From Deltaproteobacteria bacterium (lineage in GTDB: Bacteria > Myxococcota > XYA12-FULL-58-9): 64,000 nt of DNA. The notes beneath the pieces are model-generated. The model did not search any database and was not told the origin of the DNA. It saw nothing but the letters and a program-made list of their open reading frames with translations. The stretch spans positions 1 through 64,000 of the forward strand of contig JACRCV010000085.1 in the NCBI GenBank assembly GCA_016218825.1, written 5' to 3'. The position numbers and the translations under genes are program-made. Of the stretch, positions 41,932 to 50,401 are shown piece by piece (positions within the stretch are counted from its first letter, which is position 1; every line of letters begins with the position of its first letter).

Positions 41932-43482
41932 ATGGTGGAGCGCGACTTCTCGACCGTTTGGGTCCTCGTGACAGTCACCGCGCTCGGCGTCGGCGCCGGC
42001 TGCACGAAGTCCGGCGACGGCTGCAGCAAGAACGGCGACTGCACGAGCGGCCAGGCCTGCGTCGACGGCGCCTGCGCCACCCTCTGTCGCGCCGACAGCG
42101 AGTGTCCGGCGGAGCAGCGCTGCAGCATCGACCACTGTGTGAGTCGCAGCATCGGCGGCAGCCCGCCGATCATCGTCGCGGTGAACGGCAGCGGCTCGAT
42201 CGACTCGGCCGCCGGTCACACCGCGAGGCACCTGAACGACCGCCTGGTGATCACCGGCTACAACCTGGCGCAGGCGTCGGCGCAGCTGCTTGCCGAGAGC
42301 GGCGCGCCCTTCGAGCTCGCGCCCTGCGTCACCCCCACCGACACCGAGCTCCAGGTTCGCTTGCCCCCCGAGGTGCCGGCCGGGAAATACTCCCTGGTGG
42401 TCGCGAACCAGGCCGGGGCCTGCGACGCGACCCTGCAGCTGTTGCAGGGCGAGCCCGGCAGCCTCAACGCCTCCGGCTCCCTGATCGTCTCGAGCATCAA
42501 CGATGCCCTGGGCACCGATCCGCAGCTGCGCTTGCGCGGCGCGTTGCCCACCGGCGCGCACGTGAGCTTCGTCACCGCGGTAGGCTCGGGGACGCTCGGT
42601 GCGAGCAGCATCGTCGTCAACGACCAGGAGCAGGTAGGCGCAGGCGAGAACGACAGCGCCGGGCTCTACCTGGTCATCGTGGACCTCGCGACGCACGCGG
42701 TGGTGAACCAGAGCGCCGGCGCCGGGATGAGCTCGAAGGGACCGTTCTTGGCGAGCGAGGCGACGAAGCTCAGAGACGTGCTGGTGTGGGCCGACAGTCG
42801 CCCGGAGCTCACCGACTACGCCGTGATCTTGGCCTCGGTCGGTGACGTGCGCGCGATGGCGGCGATGGACGGCAACGCCGACCCGAGCGATCCGAACGAC
42901 CTGTTGTGGGTCGAGCTCCAGAGGCTCGGCGCGACCCAGCGCGTGCGGACGCTAGGCGCCGCGGAGTCCTACGTGTTGATTGGCCAGAAGGGCGTCGGCG
43001 AAGGCAACGGCCTGGAGCAGGTGGGCAAGGCGGATCGCAACGGCGTCGCGACGATGGCGACCGCGGTGGTCGGCGGCGCGGTGGTCGGGCTCGGCGCCGG
43101 CCGGACGGTCGCGAGCAGCACCATCGTCGATCAGTCCATCGAGGGAAGGGACATGAAGGTGCCGACGAGCTTCGGCGCGATCACGGTGACCGGCACCACC
43201 GTCGGGGTGAACGTCGCCGCGCCGGCGGCGGCGCTGGACGTGGGCGGTGGGATCAACGCCAGCGGCAAGATCATCGGCACCGACGGGCGCTCCCAGCTCT
43301 ACCGCATCCCCAACGGCTGCGGGGGCGCCGGCACGGTGGTCACCGCACCCGGAAGCTGCACGACCGCCTGCTGTTACGCACCGAACACGAACTGCTGGTA
43401 CTACTACGCCTGCGGCGGCAGCTGTCCGGCCTGGGGTCCCCCGACCACCTGCAACTTCGATTTCCTGGGATACCTTCACTAG
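41932..43482 (+). CDS. Lipoprotein with IPT/TIG and ILEI/PANDER-like domains
   Basis: 516 residues from the ATG at 41932 (GGAG upstream; an in-frame ATG at 41902 is possible). Lipobox VGAGC. A Cys-rich segment (~25-70), an IPT/TIG-like domain (~75-165, RLVITGYNLAQASAQLL), then a region (~215-375) closely resembling the FAM3/ILEI fold: LVIVDLATHAVV, YAVILASVGDVRAMA, VELQRLGATQRVRTLGAAES, YVLIGQKGVGEGNGLEQV. A tail with VGVNVAAPAAALDVGGGINA recalls phage-tail/endosialidase-chaperone spines. Likely a surface-displayed carbohydrate-binding protein. Confidence 0.78.
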   Translation: MVERDFSTVWVLVTVTALGVGAGCTKSGDGCSKNGDCTSGQACVDGACATLCRADSECPAEQRCSIDHCVSRSIGGSPPIIVAVNGSGSIDSAAGHTARHLNDRLVITGYNLAQASAQLLAESGAPFELAPCVTPTDTELQVRLPPEVPAGKYSLVVANQAGACDATLQLLQGEPGSLNASGSLIVSSINDALGTDPQLRLRGALPTGAHVSFVTAVGSGTLGASSIVVNDQEQVGAGENDSAGLYLVIVDLATHAVVNQSAGAGMSSKGPFLASEATKLRDVLVWADSRPELTDYAVILASVGDVRAMAAMDGNADPSDPNDLLWVELQRLGATQRVRTLGAAESYVLIGQKGVGEGNGLEQVGKADRNGVATMATAVVGGAVVGLGAGRTVASSTIVDQSIEGRDMKVPTSFGAITVTGTTVGVNVAAPAAALDVGGGINASGKIIGTDGRSQLYRIPNGCGGAGTVVTAPGSCTTACCYAPNTNCWYYYACGGSCPAWGPPTTCNFDFLGYLH

Positions 43483-43703
43483 CTGCGACGACCGCGCCGC
43501 GCTCGGCCGACGATCCCCGGGCCATGGAGCACGCTCAGCAAGTGATCCCATGGCCGGCGGTGGCCCCCCCCTCCGACGGCAGAATGGGACAAATTTCCCA
43601 ATCCGCGGTCTGCGGGTGGGGATTGACGGCCGGCCTCGCCGACAACTTCGGTAACAACGCACCGCGGCTGATGGTCGGGCGCGGCGCCAGGGAGTGGTCG
43701 ACG

Positions 43704-44123
43704 ATGAGCATCCAGTTAGCCGCCATGCCCCTTGTCAGGACCTACAGCCGCGTAAACCAGGCCCGTCTGCTCGCAGAGCCGACGCCGACCGTGAAGATCA
43801 CGAAGGCGGAGGCGACTAGAGTCGTCCGCCGCATCGCCAAGATCGACGAGGCGCTCGCGAGCCACTACCACGTCCGTGGCGCCGACGCGCGCTTCCAGTT
43901 CCAGATGCTCAAGGAGAAGAAGCGGCTCTTGGCGCTGATCCAAGACGGCCGCCCCGGCAACACCCCCTTCGACCGCGCCATCCTATTCTCGAAAAACACC
44001 GTCGAGGCGACCCTCGACTACGTCCGGGCGCTCGATACCCAGAGCCACTCGGCGCTCGCCGGCGGCAGTGAAGGCTTCACCCTGTTGGCGCGCCGGCTGC
44101 TCGCGCTCGTGCGCGGGGATTAG
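43704..44123 (+). CDS. Small unrecognised cytoplasmic-type protein
   Basis: 139 residues from the ATG at 43704 (GGAG 9 nt upstream); a longer open frame exists but lacks a better start. Mostly helical and basic (KITKAEATRVVRRIAKIDEALASHYH; FQFQMLKEKKRLLALIQDG). No signal peptide, membrane helix or family that I recognise. The gap 43483-43703 holds nothing I can support. Confidence 0.55.
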   Translation: MSIQLAAMPLVRTYSRVNQARLLAEPTPTVKITKAEATRVVRRIAKIDEALASHYHVRGADARFQFQMLKEKKRLLALIQDGRPGNTPFDRAILFSKNTVEATLDYVRALDTQSHSALAGGSEGFTLLARRLLALVRGD

Positions 44124-44153
44124 TGTACACCGCGCGCGCGATTCAGGATCGTC

Positions 44154-44249
44154 GCCCCCGCCCCACCCGGGGGCGGGATCCGGCGCGGCTCGGGAGTAGT
44201 CAGGGGTGGGGGTGGGGAGCGCCGCGGCAGCCGCGGCGCGGGAATCAAA
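44154..44249 (+). repeat. G-rich dispersed repeat, copy C
   Basis: GCCCCCGCCCCACCC-GGGGGCGGG hairpin, ~28 bp of unrelated sequence, then CAGGGGTGGGGGTGGGG, a CGCCGCGG hairpin and GCGCGGGAATCAAA. Same order as copies A and B. It lies between convergent genes, as copy B does. Confidence 0.75.
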
Positions 44250-44266
44250 TGCAGATGCAGGCCGGT

Positions 44267-45622
44267 CTAGCGCAACGGCCCGAGGCTCTGAATACGAGCG
44301 GCGGCGGTTTGAATCGCGTCGAGGTCGGCGTCGGTCGCCTTGACGAAGCCGGTGACGCTCTTCTCGCCCTGGGAGATCTGCGCCAGGATCCCCTGGGCCT
44401 CGGGGATCGCCAGGATGGCGGCGGCGAGGCGCTTCTTGACCTCGGGGCTCAGGCTCTTCTTGACGACGATCATCTCGGCGGGGATCTCGGCGGTGTAGGC
44501 GAGGATCCGGGTCGCGGCGCCCTTGATGCGCTCCTCGCCCCAGACCGCGTCGCGGCAGTCTTCGTAGCAGCCGCCGGCGTCCACCGTGCCGTCCTTGACC
44601 GCGGCCGCGACCGCGCTGTGGCTGCCGAGCCACACGAGCTTGACGTCGCGCTTCAGATCGAGGCCGGCGTCCAACAGCGCCAGGAGCTGATAGAGACCGC
44701 CGGAGGTCGAGCGCTCGCTGACCAGGCCGAGCTTCTTGCCCTTGAGGTCGGCGACGGTGCGGATCGGGCTCATCCGCGGCGCGAAGATGATGCCGAGGTA
44801 GGTGGCGCTCCCCTGGCGCTCCAGACGCGCCACCGGCTCGTAGAGGGCCTTGGCCTTCAGGCAGAGCAGCGGCCCGGCGTTGGCGATGTCGTACTTGCCG
44901 GCGACGAGCGCCTTCTCGAAGGCCTCGTACGACGGCTCGGTCATCACCTCGACGTTGGCCTCGGCGGCTTCGCCCAAGTAGATGCCGAGCGGCTGCCAGC
45001 GGGCTTCGGAGCCCGGACTCGACGGCGCCCGGCCGAGCTTCAAGGTGGTGTCGAAGCGCGGCTTGTCGACCATCAGCACCGATTCGTCGTCCGGCGGCGC
45101 TTCTTCACCGGTGATCCGTTCGAGGTTCTTCTCCAGGGTCTCGGCGAGATCGGGGGCGATGCCGCGGTGCTGGAAGGCGAGCTTGCCCTCTTTGTCGAGG
45201 ATGAAGATGTGCGGCAGCTGGCTCGCGCCGTAGCGCCGGGCGAGCAAGCCGAAGGCGTCGGGCACCACGCGCCACGGGACCTTCTCGTCCTTGGCCCAAG
45301 GCGCGAGCTCCTTGGCGCCCTGGGACATGCCGACGTAGACCACCTCGAGGTCCTTGCCGGGCGCCTTCCAGCGACCGTGGAGCTTCTTGATGATCGGGAT
45401 CTCCTTCATGCACGGCTTGCACCAGGTGGCGAAGAACGACAGCAGCACCGCCTTCTTCGGCGCCTTGGCGTCGGCGCCGGCGTGATCGCGGATCGAGAAC
45501 ACCTTGTTGTCGAGATCGCGCATCGCGAACGGCGGCGCCGCCTCGCCGATCTTCAAGAGCAGCTCGTCGTTGGCAGGGGCAGAAGACGTCGTGGCGAGCA
45601 GAACCAACAGTGCGAATGACAT
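44267..45622 (-). CDS. TlpA-like thioredoxin fused to a PhnD-like binding protein
   Basis: 451 residues with a signal peptide (~1-17). Residues ~24-170 are a TlpA/AhpC-type thioredoxin: APPFAMRDLDNKVFS, then the redox motif W67-C68-K69-P70-C71, and LPHIFILDKEGKLAFQHRG. Residues ~190-445 match a phosphate/phosphonate periplasmic binding protein (PF12974): LKLGRAP, SYEAFEKALVAGKYDIANAGPLL, DLKGKKLGLVSERSTSGG, VKLVWLGSHSAVAAAVKDGTVDAGG. No transporter genes are adjacent, so it may sense a ligand or protect a thiol protein rather than import. Confidence 0.85.
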   Translation of the reverse strand: MSFALLVLLATTSSAPANDELLLKIGEAAPPFAMRDLDNKVFSIRDHAGADAKAPKKAVLLSFFATWCKPCMKEIPIIKKLHGRWKAPGKDLEVVYVGMSQGAKELAPWAKDEKVPWRVVPDAFGLLARRYGASQLPHIFILDKEGKLAFQHRGIAPDLAETLEKNLERITGEEAPPDDESVLMVDKPRFDTTLKLGRAPSSPGSEARWQPLGIYLGEAAEANVEVMTEPSYEAFEKALVAGKYDIANAGPLLCLKAKALYEPVARLERQGSATYLGIIFAPRMSPIRTVADLKGKKLGLVSERSTSGGLYQLLALLDAGLDLKRDVKLVWLGSHSAVAAAVKDGTVDAGGCYEDCRDAVWGEERIKGAATRILAYTAEIPAEMIVVKKSLSPEVKKRLAAAILAIPEAQGILAQISQGEKSVTGFVKATDADLDAIQTAAARIQSLGPLR

Positions 45623-45696
45623 CGGCGGTGACCTCCGGCGCGGCGCACGTTACTCGAAAAACGCGCGGCGGGGCAACCAAACGAACCGTCGGTCGC

Positions 45697-47060
45697 TCAG
45701 TCCGCCGTCAAATCCGTAAACCGAGTCACGGTGTTGCGGCCGTTGGCCTTCGAGCGATACAGCGCCTGGTCGGCGGCGTCGATGAGGGGGCGGGCCTCGC
45801 GCGCGTCCTGGGGGTAGAACGCCACGCCGACGCTGATCGTCAGCTTCCCCTTCGGCTGGGTCTCCTCGAGGGGCAGGGCTGCGCCGCCACCACCTGCTGC
45901 AGCTTCACCGCGGTGCGGTAGCCCTCCTCGGGCCCGGTGTCGAGGAGCAAAACGACGAACTCCTCGCCGCCGTAGCGCGCCACGACGTCGATGGAGCGCA
46001 GGTTGAGCTGCAGCAGGCTCGACAGGCGCTGCAACAGCTCGTCGCCGGCGGTGTGGCCGTTGGTGTCGTTGTAGTGCTTGAAGTGATCGACGTCGACGAG
46101 CACCAGGGTGAACTGGCGCCGGCTGCGCGAGCCGCGGCGGATTTCGAAGTCGAGGGTCTCCATGAAGTGGCGGCGGTTGAAGAGCCCGGTCAGGCCGTCG
46201 GTCTTCGCGAGCTTGTCGAGCTGCTCGTTCGCCGCGACCAGCTTGATGTTGGTCTCGGCGAGCTCGGCGGTGCGCGCCTGCACCAGCCGCTCCAACGACC
46301 CGGTGTAGTCCTGGATTTGCTGCGCCATCGCGTTCAGCTGAGTCGCGAGAAGGCCGATCTCGTCTTTTTGCTTGAGGTCCACCCGGGCGCGCAGGTCGCC
46401 GCCGCCGAAGCGCCGCGCCATCTCCTCCATCGCCATCACGGGGTTGACGACCAAGAGCGACAGGATGAAGTAGGCGATCAGCATCATCCCCACGGTGATC
46501 GCGACGTCGGCGATGATCGCGCGGTTGCGACCGACGGCGATTTCCCGCTCCACCGCGGCCATCGAGAAGCCGGCCTTCAAGGTCCCCCACCGCAGACCGC
46601 TCTTGACCGGCACCGTCATCTCCAGGAGCCGCTCGCCGTCAAGAAGCGCGAACTGGTGCGTCGGCAGGTCGGCCTGAATCGCGGCTCGGGTGAACGGATC
46701 GCCGAGGACCCGGCCGTACTCCCCTTTGCTCGCCAGCAAGCCGTTGCCCTTGGCGAAGCTCCCTTGGTCGGTGTTGGCGACCACCTTGCCTTCGACGTCG
46801 AGCGCCGTCAGGTAGCGCAGATCCATGCGGTTCGCGGCCTCGCCGAACGCGTGCACGTAGTTGTCGAGGGTGGTGATCTCGTTGTTCGCCATCGCGACCG
46901 CGCACGGGATCGCGAAGCCTTCGAGCAGCGTCTGGCCGCGGTTCTGCATCTCCGCCTCGTAGATCAGACGCTCGGAGCGCACCCGGAGGAAGCTCACGGT
47001 GAGCAACACCGTCGTGACGAAGACGGCGACCGTGAGGCCGAGCTTGAGACGAAGACCCAT
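45697..47060 (-). pseudogene. Diguanylate cyclase (HAMP-GGDEF) interrupted by a frameshift
   Basis: An N-terminal membrane helix, a periplasmic sensor region (~30-150), a second helix (~165-190), a HAMP segment, a short coiled coil (~245-275) and a GGDEF domain with intact active-site GGEEF. After QQVVAAQ (about 45878-45892) the frame goes to a stop at 45840; the rest of the domain (LTISVGVAFYPQDAREARPL, then DQALYRSKANGRNTV) continues in the other frame to 45697. A one-base loss in a GC-rich run explains it. It may be a sequencing error; if real, the last ~55 residues are lost. Confidence 0.8.
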
Positions 47061-47177
47061 GGCAATTGGCGCCGCCCTAGACCGCGCCGGCCAGGAGTCT
47101 ACCGGAGGCGAGGTTGTCGATCCACGGCCCGCGCGCTATTCTCATCCGGCCTCCGAGGCCTCGCAGGTGCCGCGTCG

Positions 47178-47513
47178 ATGTGGACCATCATTCTGTTGAT
47201 CTTGTCGAACCTGTTCATGACCGTCGCCTGGTACGGCCACCTCAAAGACCACCGCGCCTCGCCCTTGTGGCTGGTGGTGCTCGTGAGCTGGGGCATCGCG
47301 TTCTTCGAATACTGCCTCCAGGTGCCGGCGAACCGCCTCGGCGCCGCCCGCGGCTTCTCGACCGCCGAGCTCAAGACCATCCAGGAGGCGATCACGCTCG
47401 TGGTCTTCACCGGCTTCTCGACCTTGTATTTGGGCGAGACCTTCAGGTGGAACTACGCGGTCGGCTTCGCCTTCGTCGCGGTCGGGGCGCTGTTCGTGTT
47501 CAAGCCGTGGTGA
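47178..47513 (+). CDS. DUF486-family small membrane protein
   Basis: 111 residues from the ATG at 47178. Four membrane helices in the DMT-like DUF486 (PF04342) pattern: WTIILLILSNLFMTVAWYGHLK, SWGIAFFEYCLQVPANRLG, LKTIQEAITLVVFTGFSTLYLGE, NYAVGFAFVAVGALFVF. Family function unknown. It starts 118 bp from the divergent cyclase start. Confidence 0.88.
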   Translation: MWTIILLILSNLFMTVAWYGHLKDHRASPLWLVVLVSWGIAFFEYCLQVPANRLGAARGFSTAELKTIQEAITLVVFTGFSTLYLGETFRWNYAVGFAFVAVGALFVFKPW

Positions 47514-47564
47514 ACGGCGACCGCACTGCAGGTCGCGGCTGCCGCCGCCCGAACACCGCCGCCC

Positions 47565-47981
47565 CTATTCCTCGGCGAGCCAGGCGCGCGCGGTGGCCGG
47601 ATCGATGACCTCGACGGGCGATTCGCGATAGCCACAGGGATCGCGGGTGACGATCCCGTCACAGCCGCAAGCGGCGGCGGCGGCGGCGCAGACGGCATCC
47701 TCGAAGTCAGGCCAGTCCAAGAGCAGCGCATGGCGCAGGACGTCTTCGTTCACGGGCGCGACCGCGAAGGCACGCATCAGGCCGTCCACCGCGAGCCGCG
47801 CGAACGCCCGGCCCCGTGCCCGCGCCACCACGTAGAACACCGTCGTCAGACCGTGGGCCGGAACGTATCCTTCGCCGCGACGGCTCTCCAGGGCCGCCCA
47901 AACCTCGGACGCCACCGGCGCCCCGGCGCGATCCAAGATGACATCGAGGAGCACGTTCAGGTCGAGGAGCAGCCGCTTCAT
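47565..47981 (-). CDS. vapC: PIN-domain toxin (VapC type)
   Basis: 138 residues with a typical PIN start (LLLDLNVLLDVILDR) and further acidic residues in LDWPDFEDAV and VTRDPCGY; these should bind Mg2+ for RNA cleavage. The start overlaps the antitoxin stop by 4 bp, the classical toxin-second arrangement. Length fits the family. Confidence 0.87.
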   Translation of the reverse strand: MKRLLLDLNVLLDVILDRAGAPVASEVWAALESRRGEGYVPAHGLTTVFYVVARARGRAFARLAVDGLMRAFAVAPVNEDVLRHALLLDWPDFEDAVCAAAAAACGCDGIVTRDPCGYRESPVEVIDPATARAWLAEE

Positions 47982-48208
47982 CGATACTTGTCGACCAGGT
48001 GGCGCTCGTACGCCGCGGGATCGACACCCTTCGCGGCACCCCGCAGCAACTTGAGCACCGGAGGCTCTGCCTGCTCGGCGCGCGGCGGACGCACGACGAG
48101 GGCGAGGTAGCGCTCCACCAGGTGCGACACCGACGTGCCGCGCTTCGCCGCGTAGCGCTTCGCCTGCCGTACGACCCGCTCGTCGACGCTGAGCGTGAGC
48201 TTCGACAT
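47978..48208 (-). CDS. vapB: Antitoxin paired with the PIN-domain toxin (DUF6364/ribbon-helix-helix-like)
   Basis: 76 residues from the ATG at 48208. The N-terminal MSKLTLSVDERVVRQAKRYAAKRGTSVSHLVERYL reads as a beta-strand plus two helices of a ribbon-helix-helix-like DNA-binding domain; the Pro-rich tail would bind the toxin. An upstream in-frame ATG (48298) would extend across the promoter described below, so the shorter start is preferred. Overlaps the toxin gene. Confidence 0.82.
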   Translation of the reverse strand: MSKLTLSVDERVVRQAKRYAAKRGTSVSHLVERYLALVVRPPRAEQAEPPVLKLLRGAAKGVDPAAYERHLVDKYR

Positions 48209-48243
48209 ATACGTACGATACTCTGTCATTAGTACGTAGTCAA
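48206..48243 (-). promoter_or_regulatory. Promoter/operator of the toxin-antitoxin pair, apparently leaderless
   Basis: On the minus strand TTGACT (48243-48238), a 17-bp spacer and TATCGT (48220-48215) fit a sigma70 promoter. The ATG begins 6 bp after the -10, so transcription would start at or near the start codon. A perfect inverted repeat TACGTAC/GTACGTA (48238-48232 and 48216-48210, minus-strand reading) brackets the spacer, fitting autorepression. Confidence 0.6.
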
Positions 48244-48426
48244 TGGTCTCGGCGCCGAGCTCTTGACAGGGCTCATGCGCGCGCCTAACTGTCGGCAAAG
48301 CTCAATGCTTGAGAGGGTTCTCGCCACACCTCCGCATGGGCGTCATCGCCGCTCGGCGCGTCGACGACGGTCGTCGAGCACGGCCAGTTTCGCCAATGAG
48401 CCGTTCGATGCTATCATGGCGCCGTG

Positions 48427-50082
48427 ATGCCAGGCGACCGCACGGCCTCGACACCCGCAAGACGGCTCTTCGCTCGACCGCGGCGCAGGGACGGCTACGC
48501 CACCTGGCTCCGCGGCCTCGCCTTGTTGGCTCTGACCTCGGCCTGCGCGCGCTCGGTGCCCGCGGCGGAGCTCGAGATCCTGGCGATCACCACGGCGGCG
48601 ACACCGGTCCCGCGGTCGACCATCGGCGTCGTCATGGTCGTGGTCAGCCACGCCCCCGCCCCGATCGCGGTCACCCGAACGGCGCTGACGGTCGAGCCCG
48701 AGGTCGAAGGCACGAGGGTGCGGGAGGTCGATCCATTCCCGGTGTCGCTCGAGCCGAACGCAACGGAGTCCCTCGACTTCGCGGTGACTTTGCCCGCCGG
48801 CTACGAGCGGCTGGTCGTCGACGGCGAGATCAGCGGCATCCTCGAGGGCGGATCTCGCGTCGTGACTGCCGCCGGAGCCGACTCGCCGCTGGTCATCGAC
48901 TACGGGGATAGGGGCCCCGGCTCGACCGACCTCGTGGTCTCGGCATCCGATGACGAGCTCGACGGCGGCGCGGGGGTCTCCTCGGTTGCGGCTGCCGGCG
49001 GCTCGGCCGACCTGTCGCTGCGCGAGGCGGTCGAGATTGCCAACGCGCGCGCCGGCCCGGACCTCATCCTCTTCGACGCCGGTGCATTCGGCGAAACGAG
49101 CCCCGGGGTCATCGTGCAGGACTCGGCGGTCGGCCCCTTTGCCGTCTACGACGACGGCACCGTCATCGATGCCACCGACCGCAGCGTCGTGATTGCGCCC
49201 ACCCAGAACGGCGGACCGGTCATCACCGTGGCCGCCAACGAGGTCGAGATCCGCCACCTCACGGTGCGCGGGGTCTACAAGGCCTTCACGCTCACGAACG
49301 CGGGCAACGCGGTCATCGCCGACAACAGCATCCACACGCAGTCGAGCTCCACCAACGTCGGCGCGGTGATGGCGGACAACACCCCCGGCCTCATCGTGAC
49401 GGGCAACTACATCGGCGGCTCGGTCGTCGGCATCGACGTGGCCAACTCGGACCGGGGCGTGATCATCATCGGCAACGACATCGCGACCGGAAGCTACGGG
49501 TTGCGACTCAGCCACGTCACGGGTGCCTCGATCACGGACAACGCCTTCGTGAGCAACGACATCGCCGTCATCTTCTCCTTGACCGATCACGTGCGGTTCG
49601 AGGCCAACCGGCTGTCAGACACCGGCAACGGCTGCGTTCGGCTCGAGCGAGCGTCGGACGCCAACGTCATCGTCGGCAACCGCTTCGAGACCTGCGGGGA
49701 CGCGAGCGGTGAAGCGGCGATCTGGATCCGGGAGACGAGCCGTTACAACACAGTCACGCACAACAGCATCGCCTTCGGCTACGGCGGCTCCCTGCGCTTC
49801 GACGCCGGCACTCAGGAAGGTGTCGCGCCGCCGGTCATCGGCAGCGCGGCCGGGGGGATCGTCGCCGGCAGCTCCGGCGCGGCGGTCGGAAGCGTCGTGG
49901 AGGTGTTCGCGGGCGGCGGCGAGTTTCCCGCGGTCTATCTCGGGTCGGGCACGGTCGACGGCGACGGCAACTGGAGCGTCACCCTCGCGCCGGCGCCGAG
50001 CTCGGGGAGCGCGGTCCTGGCGACGGTCACCACGCCGAACGGCAGCACCTCGACGGTGTCGGCGCCGGCCGTCGTGCCGTGA
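48427..50082 (+). CDS. Lipoprotein-like right-handed beta-helix protein
   Basis: 551 residues from the ATG at 48427 (a GTG one codon earlier is possible). A long basic N-terminus precedes a hydrophobic run with TSAC (Cys about 40), so it is either a lipoprotein or secreted. Residues ~120-200 include ADLSLREAVEIANARAGPDLILF, the opening typical of surface parallel beta-helices. From ~260 to ~460 repeats such as VIADNSI, LIVTGNYIGG, VIIIGNDI, SITDNAF and VTHNSIAFG build the helix. Many such proteins bind or cleave polysaccharides, but no catalytic residues can be assigned. Confidence 0.78.
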   Translation: MPGDRTASTPARRLFARPRRRDGYATWLRGLALLALTSACARSVPAAELEILAITTAATPVPRSTIGVVMVVVSHAPAPIAVTRTALTVEPEVEGTRVREVDPFPVSLEPNATESLDFAVTLPAGYERLVVDGEISGILEGGSRVVTAAGADSPLVIDYGDRGPGSTDLVVSASDDELDGGAGVSSVAAAGGSADLSLREAVEIANARAGPDLILFDAGAFGETSPGVIVQDSAVGPFAVYDDGTVIDATDRSVVIAPTQNGGPVITVAANEVEIRHLTVRGVYKAFTLTNAGNAVIADNSIHTQSSSTNVGAVMADNTPGLIVTGNYIGGSVVGIDVANSDRGVIIIGNDIATGSYGLRLSHVTGASITDNAFVSNDIAVIFSLTDHVRFEANRLSDTGNGCVRLERASDANVIVGNRFETCGDASGEAAIWIRETSRYNTVTHNSIAFGYGGSLRFDAGTQEGVAPPVIGSAAGGIVAGSSGAAVGSVVEVFAGGGEFPAVYLGSGTVDGDGNWSVTLAPAPSSGSAVLATVTTPNGSTSTVSAPAVVP

Positions 50083-50237
50083 GTGGCGCGGGCGGCTAGG
50101 AGACGGATAGGCCCCCTCCGACGGTGCCAGGCACCTGTCCGGGGGCACCTGTCCGGGGGGCGAAAGAGTTGGCCCCGAGAGTCAGAGAGCGATCGTGGGT
50201 CTCGGCAGGTCTCGGCATGACCGAGCCTGGTCGGCGA

Positions 50238-50264
50238 TTGACACGCTCACACCTCCTTGATAAT
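50238..50264 (+). promoter_or_regulatory. Promoter of tRNA-Leu and probably secG
   Basis: TTGACA (50238-50243), 15 bp, then GATAAT (50259-50264), with AT-rich sequence unusual for this region. The tRNA begins 14 bp after the -10. A 15-bp spacer is short, and an alternative 17-bp spacer to TAATCC exists. secG follows the tRNA by 36 bp with no terminator. Confidence 0.6.
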
Positions 50265-50278
50265 CCAGCCCCCCGCTT

Positions 50279-50365
50279 GCGGCAGTGGCGGAATTGGTAG
50301 ACGCACTAGCTTGAGGGGCTAGCGGTGGCGACACCGTGGGAGTTCGAGTCTCCCCTGCCGCACCA
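50279..50365 (+). tRNA. tRNA-Leu (anticodon GAG)
   Basis: 87 nt including an encoded CCA. The acceptor stem pairs GCGGCAG with CTGCCGC. The anticodon stem CTAGC/GCTAG encloses TTGAGGG, giving GAG. A long variable arm (GGTG/CACC stem) marks a class II Leu tRNA, and the T arm has GTTCGAGTC. Tandem placement with secG also occurs in other bacteria. Confidence 0.95.
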
Positions 50366-50401
50366 CCGACCATTTACAACCTACGGGTGAGCCAGGTCCC
50401 C

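Noticed and set aside
42906-43700. N-terminal extension of the small gene at 43704
   Set aside because: The frame runs opposite to sense through the ILEI-type gene's codons and is Arg-rich; no conserved motif or better start appears before 43704.
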